Below are positions 42,428 to 53,225 of a stretch of 64,000 bases of DNA, one piece after another. Made by a program: the position numbers and the translations under genes. Source of the DNA: Pseudomonas aylmerensis (GTDB taxonomy: Bacteria > Pseudomonadota > Gammaproteobacteria > Pseudomonadales > Pseudomonadaceae). Positions within the stretch are counted from its first letter, which is position 1. Every line of letters begins with the position of its first letter. The DNA lies in assembly GCF_001702265.1 (NCBI RefSeq), contig NZ_MAUE01000022.1:59164-123163 (forward strand), written 5' to 3'. Below the pieces are notes generated by a model. That model ran no database searches. It worked only from the letters and a program-made list of their open reading frames with translations, and had not been told where the DNA came from.

Positions 42428-43048
42428 ATGAGAGCCGACCTGGAAATCATCCAAGACTGGATCCCCGCCGGCAGCCGCGTGCTCGACCTTGGTTGCGGCG
42501 ATGGCGAACTGCTGAGCTGGCTGCGCGACAACAAGCAAGTCACCGGCTACGGCCTGGAAAACGACCCGGACAACATCGCCCAGTGCGTGGCCAAGGGCAT
42601 CAACGTGATCGAGCAGGACCTGGACAAGGGCCTGGGCAATTTTGCCAGCAACAGCTTCGACATCGTGGTGATGACCCAGGCCCTGCAGGCCGTGCACTAC
42701 CCGGACCGCATCCTCGACGAAATGCTGCGCGTAGGCCGCCAGTGCATCATCACTTTCCCCAACTTCGGCCACTGGCGTTGCCGCTGGTACCTGGCCACCA
42801 AAGGCCGCATGCCGGTGTCGGACTTCCTGCCCTACACCTGGTACAACACGCCGAACATTCACTTCTGCACCTTCGAAGACTTCGAAGCCCTGTGTGGCGA
42901 GCGTGAAGCCAAGGTGATCAACCGCCTTGCCGTCGATCAACAGCACCGCCACGGCTGGGCGAGTAAGCTATGGCCCAATCTGTTGGGCGAAATCGGTATT
43001 TACCGGGTCAGCAGTCCTGGCCTGACGGACCACAAGATTGCCGTCTAA
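42428..43048 (+). CDS. metW: MetW, methyltransferase-like partner of MetX
   Basis: A 206-residue class I SAM-fold protein with RVLDLGCGDGELLSWLRDN near residue 22 and MTQALQAVHYPDRILDEMLRVG further on. MetW is required with MetX for methionine synthesis in several bacteria and is thought to activate it; a methyl-transfer reaction is not established. The ATG lies just after the metX stop. Confidence 0.94.
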   Translation: MRADLEIIQDWIPAGSRVLDLGCGDGELLSWLRDNKQVTGYGLENDPDNIAQCVAKGINVIEQDLDKGLGNFASNSFDIVVMTQALQAVHYPDRILDEMLRVGRQCIITFPNFGHWRCRWYLATKGRMPVSDFLPYTWYNTPNIHFCTFEDFEALCGEREAKVINRLAVDQQHRHGWASKLWPNLLGEIGIYRVSSPGLTDHKIAV

Positions 43049-43069
43049 TCACCTTCAAGAGGGACGATC

Positions 43070-43504
43070 ATGAGTCGCCTGGCTATTTTTCTACTGACCA
43101 CACTGCTTGGGGCCAATGCCATGGCTGCCGACGCTATCGACCCCAATCGCACGAAAGAATTTGGCGATATCACCGTGCGTTACAACACGTTTACCTCGAG
43201 TTTCCTGCAACCGGAAACCGCCCAGGAGGTAGGCGTTGTACGCAGCAAGAACAAGGGGTTGATCAACGTTTCGGTATTCAAGGGCGTAACGCCCGTGGTG
43301 GCGCAGGTGACTGGCACCATCAAGGACTTGAGTGGCAAGAGCGAAGTGCTGACGTTCAAGCAGATCACCGAAAAAGGCGCGACCAATTACCTGGCGCCTT
43401 ATTCCGTACCGCAGCAAGAGGTCAAGATTTTTACCATCAACGTTGAAACCGGTGGCAAGGCTCATAGCTTCCAATTCAACCAAGAACTGTTTCCGGCGCA
43501 ATGA
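43070..43504 (+). CDS. DUF4426 domain periplasmic protein
   Basis: A 144-residue exported protein: signal peptide [20 protein letters not shown], then a beta-rich domain with [20 protein letters not shown] and the C-terminal [15 protein letters not shown]. Function is unknown. It follows metW by 21 bp and its stop overlaps the rdgB start, as in other pseudomonads. Confidence 0.88.
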   Translation: MSRLAIFLLTTLLGANAMAADAIDPNRTKEFGDITVRYNTFTSSFLQPETAQEVGVVRSKNKGLINVSVFKGVTPVVAQVTGTIKDLSGKSEVLTFKQITEKGATNYLAPYSVPQQEVKIFTINVETGGKAHSFQFNQELFPAQ

Positions 43505-44097
43505 TGAACCTCACCCAACTCGTATTGGCCAGCCATAACGCCGGCAAACTCAAAGAACTCCAGGCCATGCTCGGTGAGTCCGTGCAGCTGCGCTCGATTG
43601 GCGAATTCAGCCAGGTCGAGCCGGAAGAGACCGGCCTGTCGTTCGTCGAAAACGCCATCCTCAAGGCTCGCAACGCCGCACGCATCTCCGGCCTGCCGGC
43701 GCTGGCGGATGATTCGGGCCTGGCGGTGGACTTCCTCGGCGGCGCCCCTGGCATCTATTCGGCACGCTATGCCGACGGCAAAGGCGATGCGGCCAACAAC
43801 GCCAAGCTGCTGGACGCCCTCAAGGACGTACCGGACGCGCTGCGCGGCGCACAGTTCGTCTGCGTGCTGGCCCTGGTTCGGCATGCCGATGACCCGCTGC
43901 CGATCCTCTGCGAAGGCCTGTGGCACGGGCGCATCCTGCACGCGGCCAGCGGCGAGCACGGGTTTGGCTATGACCCCCTGTTCTGGGTGCCGGAGCGTAA
44001 TGTTTCCAGCGCCGAACTGAGCCCCGCCGACAAGAACCAGATCAGCCACCGCGCCCGCGCAATGGATTTGCTGCGCCAACGCCTGGGCCTGAAATGA
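43501..44097 (+). CDS. rdgB: Non-canonical purine NTP pyrophosphatase (RdgB/HAM1)
   Basis: A 198-residue enzyme that removes dITP, ITP and XTP from the nucleotide pool. It begins [20 protein letters not shown] and contains [40 protein letters not shown] and [13 protein letters not shown], the substrate and metal site. The first or second ATG may be used. It overlaps the genes on both sides by four bases. Confidence 0.95.
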   Translation: MMNLTQLVLASHNAGKLKELQAMLGESVQLRSIGEFSQVEPEETGLSFVENAILKARNAARISGLPALADDSGLAVDFLGGAPGIYSARYADGKGDAANNAKLLDALKDVPDALRGAQFVCVLALVRHADDPLPILCEGLWHGRILHAASGEHGFGYDPLFWVPERNVSSAELSPADKNQISHRARAMDLLRQRLGLK

Positions 44098-45296
44098 CCC
44101 AGAACACCTCTGCGCAGCCACTGATCCACGGTGGCACGCAAACACCACGGGCGGCCCTGCCCCACCTGCCGCCCCTGGCGCTGTATATCCACATCCCGTG
44201 GTGCGTACGCAAATGCCCATATTGCGACTTCAACTCCCATACCGCCAGCGCAGTGCTGCCGGAAGAAGAGTATGTCGACGCGTTACTGGCCGACCTTGAT
44301 CAAGACCTGCATGCCGTTTATGGCAGGGAACTGAGTTCGATCTTCTTTGGCGGCGGTACGCCGAGCCTGTTCAGCGCCGCCGCGCTGGGCCGCCTGCTCA
44401 AGGGCGTGGAAGCACGCATCCCGTTTGCCAGCGATATCGAGATCACCCTGGAAGCCAATCCCGGCACCTTCGAACAAGAGAAGTTCGTGGCCTACCGCAA
44501 GCTGGGGATCAACCGGCTGTCGATCGGCATCCAGAGCTTCCAGCAGGAAAAGCTCGAGGCGCTCGGGCGCATCCACAATGGCGATGAAGCCGTGCGCGCT
44601 GCCGGCATGGCGCGCCAGGCCGGGTTTGATAACTTCAACCTGGACCTGATGCACGGGCTGCCCGATCAGTCCCTGGACGACGCCTTGAGCGACTTGCGCC
44701 AGGCCATCGCACTGAAGCCGACGCACTTGTCCTGGTACCAGCTGACCCTGGAACCCAACACCGTGTTCTGGAACCAGCCGCCCGCGCTGCCGGAAGACGA
44801 CACGCTGTGGGACATTCAGGAAGCCGGCCAGGCGCTGCTGGCCGAACACGGTTACGCGCAATATGAGGTCTCGGCCTATGCCCAGCCAGGTCGCCCGGCG
44901 CGGCACAACCTGAACTACTGGAGCTTCGGCGACTTCATCGGTATCGGCGCCGGTGCCCACGGCAAGCTCAGCCACCCGGACGGGCGCATTGTGCGCACCT
45001 GGAAGACCCGTGCGCCGAAGGACTACCTCAACCCGGCCAAAAACTTCCAGGCCGGAGCGAAAGAACTGACCAATGAGGAGCTGCCGTTCGAGTTCCTGAT
45101 GAACGCCCTGCGCCTGACTGAAGGTGTCGACGCCAAGCTCTACGCCGAACGCACCGGCCTTGAGCTGGCGAGCCTGGACGCCGCGCGCCGCGAGGCAGAA
45201 CAAAGTGGCTTAATGCAGGTCGAACCGTCACGCCTGGCGGCCACTGACCGCGGGCAACTCTTTCTCAATGACCTGTTGCAGAAGTTTTTGAGCTGA
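44094..45296 (+). CDS. hemW: Radical SAM haem chaperone HemW
   Basis: A 400-residue radical SAM protein. The cluster cysteines are in [19 protein letters not shown] (CxxxCxxC), followed by [13 protein letters not shown] and [18 protein letters not shown]. HemW binds and inserts haem and is not the oxygen-independent coproporphyrinogen oxidase HemN, although it is often annotated as such. Its start overlaps the rdgB stop. Confidence 0.93.
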   Translation: MTQNTSAQPLIHGGTQTPRAALPHLPPLALYIHIPWCVRKCPYCDFNSHTASAVLPEEEYVDALLADLDQDLHAVYGRELSSIFFGGGTPSLFSAAALGRLLKGVEARIPFASDIEITLEANPGTFEQEKFVAYRKLGINRLSIGIQSFQQEKLEALGRIHNGDEAVRAAGMARQAGFDNFNLDLMHGLPDQSLDDALSDLRQAIALKPTHLSWYQLTLEPNTVFWNQPPALPEDDTLWDIQEAGQALLAEHGYAQYEVSAYAQPGRPARHNLNYWSFGDFIGIGAGAHGKLSHPDGRIVRTWKTRAPKDYLNPAKNFQAGAKELTNEELPFEFLMNALRLTEGVDAKLYAERTGLELASLDAARREAEQSGLMQVEPSRLAATDRGQLFLNDLLQKFLS

Positions 45297-45314
45297 TCGC
45301 TCTAAGGAAATCGA

Positions 45315-45638
45315 ATGGATCTGGTACTCGACCTGCTCGCCACCGTATCCCGCTGGAGCCGTAGCAACCTGTCGGAAATCTCCCTGGCCCTGGTCGGCTG
45401 TTTGCTGGTGTTGTTTGGCGCCGATATCAAAGGCTGGGTCGAAGCGCGCCTGGGCAGCATCGCCGGGGCATTGCGCGTGCCGTTGATGGCCCTGGTGTGC
45501 ATGATCGGCAGCGGCGCCGCGCTGATCTACGCCACGCCATGGATCGTGCGGGGGCTGAGCCAGTTCAATAACTACAGCCTCGCACCGGTGCTGGTGGTGG
45601 TGCTGGTATTGATTGGCGTAGTTGCGGACCGCCGCTGA
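45315..45638 (+). CDS. DUF3392 family membrane protein
   Basis: A 107-residue protein with three hydrophobic helices: EISLALVGCLLVLFGADIKGW, LMALVCMIGSGAALIYATPW and SLAPVLVVVLVLIGVVAD. It belongs to a small proteobacterial inner-membrane family of unknown role. AAGGAAAT precedes the ATG. It lies 18 bp after hemW. Confidence 0.85.
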   Translation: MDLVLDLLATVSRWSRSNLSEISLALVGCLLVLFGADIKGWVEARLGSIAGALRVPLMALVCMIGSGAALIYATPWIVRGLSQFNNYSLAPVLVVVLVLIGVVADRR

Positions 45639-45659
45639 TTTAAAGCGCACCGCAAAACA

Positions 45660-45751
45660 ACTGTGGGAGCTGGCTTGGCTGCGATGCAGGCACCTCGGTG
45701 TATCAGTGATACCCAGGTGTTGCTATCGCAGGCAAGCCAGCTCCCACAGTT
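45660..45751. repeat. REP pair before trmB (convergent)
   Basis: CTGTGGGAGCTGGCTTGGCT and GCGATGCAGGC face TGCTATCGCAGGCAAGCCAG and CTCCCACAG. It sits between two converging genes. Confidence 0.85.
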
Positions 45752-45776
45752 GATTGCACTTCAGGTTTCCAGCTGA

Positions 45777-46502
45777 TTAAGCCAGCTTCTCGAACTTCAA
45801 ATCCCAGACACCATGCCCAAGCCGCTCGCCGCGGCGCTCGAACTTGGTGATCGGCCGCTCGGCCGGGCGTGGCACGCATTTGCCGTCTTCGGCCAGGTTG
45901 CGGTAGCCAGGGGCGACGTTCATCACTTCCAGCATGTATTCAGCATACGGCTCCCAATCGGTGGCCATGTGCAGGATACCGCCGACTTTCAGCTTGCTGC
46001 GCACCAGTTCCGCGAAGGATGCCTGGACGATGCGGCGCTTGTGGTGACGGGCCTTGTGCCATGGATCGGGGAAGAACAGCATCAGGCGATCCAGGCTGTT
46101 GTCGGCGATGCAGCGGTTGAGCACTTCGATCGCGTCGCAGTCATACACCCGCAGGTTGGTCAGGCCTTGGGTCAGCACGCCATTGAGCAGCGCGCCGACA
46201 CCCGGACGGTGTACTTCCACGCCGATGAAATCCTGCTCCGGCGAGGCGGCGGCCATTTCCAGCAGCGAGTGCCCCATGCCGAAACCGATTTCCAGGGAGC
46301 GCGGGGCCGAACGGCCGAAGACGTGGTCGTAGTCCACCGGCGCATCGGCCAGCGGCAGGACGAACAGTGGCGTGCCCTGCTCCAGGCCCTTTTGCTGGCC
46401 TTCGGTCATGCGCCCGGCACGCATCACAAAGCTCTTGATGCGGCGGTGCTTGGACTCGTCACCTTCGTCCACGGTGTTCGGCGTTTCGTTTGATTCAGTC
46501 AT
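45777..46502 (-). CDS. trmB: tRNA (guanine-46-N7)-methyltransferase
   Basis: A 241-residue SAM enzyme that forms m7G46 in tRNA. The SAM motif is [20 protein letters not shown] near residue 70, with [17 protein letters not shown] and the [20 protein letters not shown] motif typical of TrmB. The ATG at 46502 is preferred over a TTG one codon earlier. It lies nine bases after thiG. Confidence 0.95.
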   Translation of the reverse strand: MTESNETPNTVDEGDESKHRRIKSFVMRAGRMTEGQQKGLEQGTPLFVLPLADAPVDYDHVFGRSAPRSLEIGFGMGHSLLEMAAASPEQDFIGVEVHRPGVGALLNGVLTQGLTNLRVYDCDAIEVLNRCIADNSLDRLMLFFPDPWHKARHHKRRIVQASFAELVRSKLKVGGILHMATDWEPYAEYMLEVMNVAPGYRNLAEDGKCVPRPAERPITKFERRGERLGHGVWDLKFEKLA

Positions 46503-46511
46503 CAATAGCTC

Positions 46512-47306
46512 TTACTTGATCAGACCATCCAGCGGCGAAGAGGCGCTGGCGTAGAGTTTTTTCGGCATGCGACCGGCGAGGTAGGCCAGGCGGCCCGCGA
46601 CGATGGCGTGGTTCATGGCTTCAGCCATCATGATCGGCTGCTGGGCGTGAGCGATGGCCGAGTTCATCAGCACCGCGTCGCAGCCCAGCTCCATGGCGAT
46701 GGTGGCGTCGGACGCAGTGCCCACGCCCGCATCCACCAGCACGGGGATCTTGGCTTCTTCGAGGATGATCTGCAGGTTGTACGGGTTGCAGATGCCCAAG
46801 CCGGAACCGATCAGGCCGGCCAGCGGCATCACGGCGATACAGCCGATTTCTGCCAGTTGGCGCGCGATGATCGGGTCATCGCTGGTGTAGACCATCACGT
46901 CGAAGCCTTCCTTGACCAGCGTTTCGGCGGCCTTGAGGGTTTCGATCACATTGGGAAACAGGGTTTTCTGGTCGGCCAGCACTTCCAGCTTCACCAGGTT
47001 GTGGCCATCGAGCAGCTCACGGGCCAGGCGGCAGGTGCGCACGGCCTCGATGGCGTCGTAGCAACCGGCGGTGTTGGGCAAGAAGGTGTAGCGATCCGGC
47101 GACAGCACTTCGAGCAGGTTTGGCTCGCCTTCGATCTGGCCGAGGTTGGTGCGGCGCACGGCGAAGGTTACGATCTCGGCACCCGAGGCTTCGATGGCCA
47201 GGCGGGTTTCTTCCATGTCGCGGTACTTGCCGGTGCCGACCAGCAGGCGGGACTGGTAGGTACGACCGGCCAGGACGAAGGGCTTGTCGCTACGAACGAT
47301 GCTCAT
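46512..47306 (-). CDS. thiG: Thiazole synthase
   Basis: A 264-residue TIM-barrel enzyme that builds the thiazole phosphate of thiamin from deoxyxylulose phosphate, dehydroglycine and ThiS-thiocarboxylate. Visible parts are [55 protein letters not shown] and [24 protein letters not shown] strands (here [20 protein letters not shown]). It lies directly downstream of thiS. Confidence 0.96.
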   Translation of the reverse strand: MSIVRSDKPFVLAGRTYQSRLLVGTGKYRDMEETRLAIEASGAEIVTFAVRRTNLGQIEGEPNLLEVLSPDRYTFLPNTAGCYDAIEAVRTCRLARELLDGHNLVKLEVLADQKTLFPNVIETLKAAETLVKEGFDVMVYTSDDPIIARQLAEIGCIAVMPLAGLIGSGLGICNPYNLQIILEEAKIPVLVDAGVGTASDATIAMELGCDAVLMNSAIAHAQQPIMMAEAMNHAIVAGRLAYLAGRMPKKLYASASSPLDGLIK

Positions 47307-47369
47307 GGGAAATCCTCTGTGTGGGTGAGGTTCTGCAGAATACGCGGTGGCGCACAGGCGCCGGGCGGG

Positions 47370-47570
47370 CTAGCCGCCGCCGATGGCGTGGACCACTTCG
47401 ACCTGGTCACCTTCGGTGAGCGCGGTCTCGGCGTGCTGGCTACGCGGGACGATATCCAGGTTGAGTTCCACTGCGACGCGACGCCCGGTCAGGTCCAGAC
47501 GGGTCAGCAGGGCCGCAACGGTTTCACCGTCGGGCAGTTCAAAGGATTCGCCGTTCAACTGAATGCGCAT
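47370..47570 (-). CDS. thiS: Sulfur carrier protein ThiS
   Basis: A 66-residue ubiquitin-like protein starting MRIQLNGESFELPDGETVAA and ending VEVVHAIGGG. Its C-terminal glycine is thiocarboxylated and supplies sulfur for thiazole formation by ThiG. The ATG at 47570 gives the usual length; a longer reading adds an unrelated tail. It leads the thiS-thiG-trmB run. Confidence 0.93.
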   Translation of the reverse strand: MRIQLNGESFELPDGETVAALLTRLDLTGRRVAVELNLDIVPRSQHAETALTEGDQVEVVHAIGGG

Positions 47571-47641
47571 GCCACGGGCCGCCATCGTTTTTAGGGGCCA
47601 GCATTCTAGCCCGATTGGGACCCAAAGGTCAGCTCCAAGCG

Positions 47642-48022
47642 TCAAGCGGTCAGCTGCAAGCGCCAGGCAGCGAGGCCAAGGAAAAACCAGCCGAGCAGAA
47701 ACGCCAACCCGCCGAACGGCGTAATGATCCCCAGTTTGCTGATGCCGGTCAGGGTCAGCACATACAGGCTGCCGGAGAACAACAGGATGCCGACGGCAAA
47801 GGAGATGCCCGCCCAGCCGACCAACCGGCCAGGAATATGTGCGGCCAGCAGCGCCACGCCAAACAGTGCCAGGGTGTGTACCAGCTGATAGGTCACGCCG
47901 GTATGGAAGATCGCCAGGTAGTCGGCGCTCAGGCGGTTTTTCAGGCCATGGGCGGCGAAGGCGCCGAGGGCAACACCGGTGAAGCCGAAAAAGGCAGCCA
48001 ACATCAGAAAACCACGCAGCAT
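47642..48022 (-). CDS. DUF423 family membrane protein
   Basis: A 126-residue protein with four hydrophobic helices: MLRGFLMLAAFFGFTGVALG, then AFAAHGLKNRLSADYLAIFHTG, QLVHTLALFGVALLA and ISFAVGILLFSGSLYVLTLTG, the standard pattern of DUF423 (YgdD). No function is known. It is divergent from mtgA. Confidence 0.9.
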   Translation of the reverse strand: MLRGFLMLAAFFGFTGVALGAFAAHGLKNRLSADYLAIFHTGVTYQLVHTLALFGVALLAAHIPGRLVGWAGISFAVGILLFSGSLYVLTLTGISKLGIITPFGGLAFLLGWFFLGLAAWRLQLTA

Positions 48023-48096
48023 GAGGAACTCCAGTCAGACTCAAAGGGCCGGGTCTGTATAATGGCCCGCTCAACGGGTTCGGCCAAGCCATCTCT

Positions 48097-48819
48097 ATGC
48101 TGCGTCTCCTCTTCAATCGTTTTCTCAAAGTCGTGAAATGGTTCGCCATCGGCAGTGTCTTGCTGGTGCTGCTGTTTCGTGTCGTCCCGCCCCCCTTCAC
48201 CGCGTTGATGGTGGAGCGCAAGGTCGAATCCTGGTTTGACGGTGAGCCGATTGACCTGCAACGTACCTGGGTGCCGTGGGACCAGATCTCCGATGACCTG
48301 AAAGTGGCGGTGATGGCCGGTGAAGACCAGCGTTTCCCGCAACACTGGGGCTTTGATTTCGGCGCGATCCAGGCAGCGATCCTGCACAACGAGCGCGGTG
48401 GTTCGATCCGTGGCGCCAGTACGCTGAGCCAGCAGGTCTCGAAAAACCTGTTCCTGTGGGCCGGCCGCAGTTATCTGCGCAAGGGCCTGGAGGCCTGGTT
48501 TACCGGGTTGATCGAGGTGCTTTGGCCCAAACAGCGGATTCTTGAGGTGTACCTCAACAGCGTGGAATGGGATGAAGGCGTATTTGGCGCCGAGGCTGCC
48601 GCGCGGCATCACTTTGGGATGAGTGCCAAGGCGCTCTCCCGTCAGCAGGCCAGCTACCTGGCGGCGGTGCTGCCTAACCCTCGGGTGTGGAGTGCCAGCC
48701 ATCCGACTGCCTATGTGGCGCGGAGAGCCGCGTGGATTCGCCAGCAGATGAGCCAATTGGGTGGGGATGGTTACTTGGTGGAGTTGAATAACTCCCGCAA
48801 GGCGCCGTGGTCCGACTGA
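48097..48819 (+). CDS. mtgA: Monofunctional biosynthetic peptidoglycan transglycosylase
   Basis: A 240-residue GT51 enzyme that polymerises lipid II glycan chains. An N-terminal membrane helix ([19 protein letters not shown]) is followed by the active-site glutamate in [20 protein letters not shown] and the second motif [17 protein letters not shown], plus [23 protein letters not shown]. It has no transpeptidase domain. It ends near a bidirectional terminator shared with rpoH. Confidence 0.95.
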   Translation: MLRLLFNRFLKVVKWFAIGSVLLVLLFRVVPPPFTALMVERKVESWFDGEPIDLQRTWVPWDQISDDLKVAVMAGEDQRFPQHWGFDFGAIQAAILHNERGGSIRGASTLSQQVSKNLFLWAGRSYLRKGLEAWFTGLIEVLWPKQRILEVYLNSVEWDEGVFGAEAAARHHFGMSAKALSRQQASYLAAVLPNPRVWSASHPTAYVARRAAWIRQQMSQLGGDGYLVELNNSRKAPWSD

Positions 48820-48864
48820 GACCCTACCAGGGATTGCGTGAGGCTCTGGGTTTTGCGCACAAAC

Positions 48865-48900
48865 AAAAATGCCCCAATCTTTCGATCGGGGCATTTTTTT
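48865..48900. terminator. Bidirectional intrinsic terminator between mtgA and rpoH
   Basis: AAAAATGCCCC pairs with GGGGCATTTTT around AATCTTTCGATC. Seven T's follow on the plus strand and five on the minus strand, so it can end both converging transcripts. Confidence 0.9.
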
Positions 48901-48916
48901 AGCTTTTCGCAGCGTT

Positions 48917-49771
48917 TTAGGCGGCGATCGACAACTTCAGCTTGTTCATCGCGCTTTTCTCAAGCTGACGAATCCGCTCGGCCGACACGTTGTACTTCTG
49001 CGCCAGGTCGTGCAGCGTGGCTTTTTCTTCCGCCAGCCAGCGCTGGTAGAGGATGTCACGGCTGCGGTCGTCCAGCACTTCCAGCGCTTCGTGCAGGTTG
49101 TGGTTGGAGTTGTCGCTCCAGTCGGCGTCTTCCAGTTGACGCGCCGGGTCGTACCGGTGGTCTTCCAGGTAATTGGCCGGCGATTGGAAAGCACTGTCGT
49201 CGTCCGCTTCGGCGGCCGGGTCGAACGCCATGTCATGGCCAGTCAGACGGCTTTCCATCTCGCGCACTTCACGCGGCTCCACGCCGAGGCTTTCGGCCAC
49301 GCGGTGGACTTCCTCGTTGTTCAGCCACGCCAGGCGTTTCTTCTGGCTGCGCAGGTTGAAGAACAGCTTGCGCTGGGCCTTGGTGGTCGCGACTTTCACG
49401 ATGCGCCAGTTGCGCAGGATGAACTCGTGAATTTCCGCCTTGATCCAGTGCACAGCAAACGACACCAGGCGCACACCCATCTCAGGGTTGAAGCGCTTCA
49501 CAGCCTTCATCAGGCCGACGTTGCCTTCCTGGATCAGGTCAGCCTGGGCCAGGCCGTAGCCGCTATAGCTACGGGCGATATGTACGACAAAACGCAGGTG
49601 GGCGAGCACCATCTGCCGAGCCGCCCCCAAATCCTGCTCATAGTAGAGACTCTCGGCCAGTTCACGCTCCTGCTCCGGTGTCAGCAATGGAATGCTGTTC
49701 ACCGTGTGCACATAGGCCTCCAGGTTCGCACCCGGGACCAAAGCATAAGCAGGTTGCAAAGAAGTGGTCAT
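48917..49771 (-). CDS. rpoH: RNA polymerase heat-shock sigma factor (sigma-32)
   Basis: A 284-residue sigma factor beginning [21 protein letters not shown]. Region 2 holds [20 protein letters not shown], then [19 protein letters not shown] and [15 protein letters not shown]; the RpoH box [15 protein letters not shown] follows, and region 4 is [33 protein letters not shown]. The ATG at 49771 has GGAGG eight bases upstream. It lies downstream of ftsYEX in the conserved order. Confidence 0.97.
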   Translation of the reverse strand: MTTSLQPAYALVPGANLEAYVHTVNSIPLLTPEQERELAESLYYEQDLGAARQMVLAHLRFVVHIARSYSGYGLAQADLIQEGNVGLMKAVKRFNPEMGVRLVSFAVHWIKAEIHEFILRNWRIVKVATTKAQRKLFFNLRSQKKRLAWLNNEEVHRVAESLGVEPREVREMESRLTGHDMAFDPAAEADDDSAFQSPANYLEDHRYDPARQLEDADWSDNSNHNLHEALEVLDDRSRDILYQRWLAEEKATLHDLAQKYNVSAERIRQLEKSAMNKLKLSIAA

Positions 49772-49900
49772 ACGAAAAAACCTCCGACTCACATAACTCG
49801 TGCAGTTCAGCACTGCGAAAATTGACCGGGAACCGTAGGACAAGTTCCCTAAACCACTGATACGGTCAATACAAACGAAACCACATTACCTTGACATTAA

Positions 49901-50919
49901 CTACTTCGGCGCCAACTCACGTAAATGCCGTGCGACCGCAATCCAAGCACCGATATACCCCAACAGGACCGCGCCAAGCAAGAGCGACAGACCATCGGCC
50001 ACTGGCACACCGGCCAGGGCAAAATCACTGCCGTACAAGCCGGCAAGCCCGACTACCGCGTCGTTCAGCCAGTTCAAGCCAAACGCCAGCACACCCCAGG
50101 ACAAAATCCCGGCACCGAAGCCATAAAGCGCGCCCATGTACAGAAAAGGCCGACGCACATAGCTGTCCGTGCCGCCGACCAGTTTAATCACTTCTATCTC
50201 GGTGCGACGGTTTTCAATATGAAGACGAATGGTATTACCTATCACCAAAAGTAATGCAGACACCAACAACACCGTCAGGCCGAACACAAACCGGTCACCC
50301 AGCTTGAGAATTGCCGCCAGCCGCTCAACCCAGACTAGATCAAGTTGTGCCTGTTGAACCTTGGGCAGCTCTGCGAGTTTTTGTCGCAGGGCTTCCAGGG
50401 CCGGCTTGTCGACTTCATTCGGCGTCACCAGCACCACGCCCGGCAGTGGGTTCTGCGGCAGCTCCTTCAGTGCCTCGCCCAGGCCGGATTGCTGCTGGAA
50501 CTCTTCAAGGGCCTGGTCGCGGCTGATGTACTCGGCATCGGCCACACCCGGCAGGTTCTTGATGTCATCGCGCAGGCTCTCGCCGTCTTTGGCGCTCGCA
50601 TCCAGGTTCAGGTACAGCGAAATCTGCGCCGCACGCTGCCAGGAGCCGCCCAGGCGCTCGACATTATTGAGCAGCAGCGACAGGCCCATCGGCAGGCTCA
50701 GGGCCACGGCCATCACCAGGCAGGTGAAAAAGCTGCCGATCGGTTGTTTGCCCAAGCGACGCAGGCTGTCCAGCAGGCTGGCGCGGTGGCTTTCGATCCA
50801 GGCGCGCAGCAAGGTGCTGAAGTCAGGACCGTCGTCTTCGTCGTGTTTTTTCTTTTTCGGCTGCGGATCGGCCGGTTTCGGTGCCACGCGTTCGGACACC
50901 TTGGGGCTGCGTGTAGCAC

Positions 50920-50923
<4 letters not shown>
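49901..50923 (-). CDS. ftsX: Cell division protein FtsX
   Basis: A 340-residue permease-like protein with a charged cytoplasmic N-terminus (PQPKKKKHDEDDGPD), a first membrane helix near residue 75 (FFTCLVMAVALSLPMGLSLL), a large periplasmic loop (about residues 97-205) and three C-terminal helices. With FtsE it activates murein hydrolases at the septum. It overlaps the ftsE stop by four bases. Confidence 0.95.
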
Positions 50924-51587
<664 letters not shown>

Positions 51588-51591
<4 letters not shown>

Positions 51592-52994
51592 GAACGCTCC
51601 CGCTCGGCAAACAGTGCCTGTACAAAGGGTTCGGCTTCAAAAGTGCGCAGGTCGTCGATACCTTCACCGACGCCGATATAACGAATCGGCAACCCGAACT
51701 GTTTGGCCAGGGCGAAGATCACACCGCCCTTGGCCGTGCCGTCGAGCTTAGTCAATGCCAGGCCGGTCAGTTGCACCGTCTGGTTGAATTGTTTGGCCTG
51801 GCTGATGGCGTTCTGGCCCGTACCGGCATCGAGCACCAGCAGCACTTCGTGCGGCGCGTCGGCGTCGAGCTTGCCGATCACGCGGCGGACTTTCTTCAGC
51901 TCTTCCATCAAATTGTCTTTGGTGTGCAGGCGACCGGCGGTATCCGCGATCAGCACATCGATGTTACGGGCCTTGGCGGCTTGCACGGCGTCGAAGATCA
52001 CCGAGGCGGAATCGGCGCCGGTGTGCTGGGCGATGACCGGGATCTTGTTGCGCTCACCCCACACCTGCAACTGCTCCACGGCAGCGGCACGGAAGGTGTC
52101 GCCGGCAGCGAGCATGACTTTCTTGCCTTCCGACTGCAGCTTCTTCGCCAGCTTGCCAATGGTGGTGGTCTTGCCGGCGCCGTTGACACCGACCACCAGG
52201 ATCACGAACGGCTTGTTCGGCGTGATCACCAGCGGCGCTTCCACCGGTTTGAGCATCGCTGCCAGCTCGGCCTGCAGGGATTTGTAGAGGGCATCGGCGT
52301 CGGTCAACTGCTTGCGCGCGACCTTCTGGGTCAGGCTCTGGATGATCACCGCGGTGGCTTCGACGCCCACGTCGGCGGTCAGCAGGCGGGTTTCGATGTC
52401 TTCCAGCAGCTCGTCATCAATGACCTTCTTGCCCAGGAACAGGCTGGCCATGCCTTCGCCGATGCTGGCGCTGGTTTTGCTCAGGCCTTGCTTGAGGCGG
52501 GCGAAGAAACCGGTCTTGCTGGTTTCGGCAGGCGCGGCAGGCTCTTCGATGACGGCAGGGGCGGCAGACACTGGCTCGACCACCACCGGTGCCGGTGCTG
52601 GCGCTTCTACGACAACCGGCTGCGGCTCAATGACCACCGGAATCGGCGGCGCCACATGTTCGGCCTGTACATCTTCAACCAGTGCCACGGGCTCTTCGGC
52701 CACCGGCAATTGCGGCCATGGCTTGTGCTCGGGTTCTGGTTGCGGCTCTGGCTCTGGCTCTGGCTCAACCTCGGCCAGCGGCTGCAGCACCGGCTCGGCC
52801 ATCGGCAATACCACCGGCGCCGGCGCTTCGGCAACCGGTTCGGCTTCTACTATAGGGTCCGGGATCGGTTCGGCTGGAACCTGCGGCTGTTCGGCGACGG
52901 GGGTTTCCTGCGGCTTTTTGCGCAGCCATCCGAACAGGCCTTTCTTCTCGCCAGCCGCAGCTGGGGTCTTCTTGTCGTCGTTGGAACCAAACAT
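51588..52994 (-). CDS. ftsY: Signal recognition particle receptor FtsY
   Basis: A 468-residue GTPase. Residues 1-150 form an acidic, proline/alanine/glutamate-rich A domain with short PEP/EPE repeats. The NG domain follows: P-loop VVGVNGAGKTTTIGKLAKKL near residue 270, DVLIADTAGRLHTKDNLMEE, and TKLDGTAKGGVIFALAKQFG. It receives SRP-ribosome complexes at the membrane. A 231-bp gap with no gene separates it from the divergent M16 peptidase. Confidence 0.96.
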
Positions 52995-53225
52995 GGAGAC
53001 GGCTATCTCAAGGTAGCGACGCGCCTGGGGGGGCGTCGGTAAATAAAATTCGATGCGTAACAGACTGTTTTTTAGCCAGCTCGTTCATGCGCAACATTTC
53101 GTAAGGCCTAAAACGGCCTCAACACGACTGCCGCAGTGGCCGTCCTTAAATCCGATCAGTATCCTAGCACCTCCTCGCCCGCCGACGCTAAGACCAAGCG
53201 GGCAGCCCAACAGGTTTAAAAACGA

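Noticed and set aside
53041..53225. A small gene between ftsY and the M16 peptidase
   Set aside because: No open frame with a ribosome site or recognisable product; treated as a divergent promoter region.
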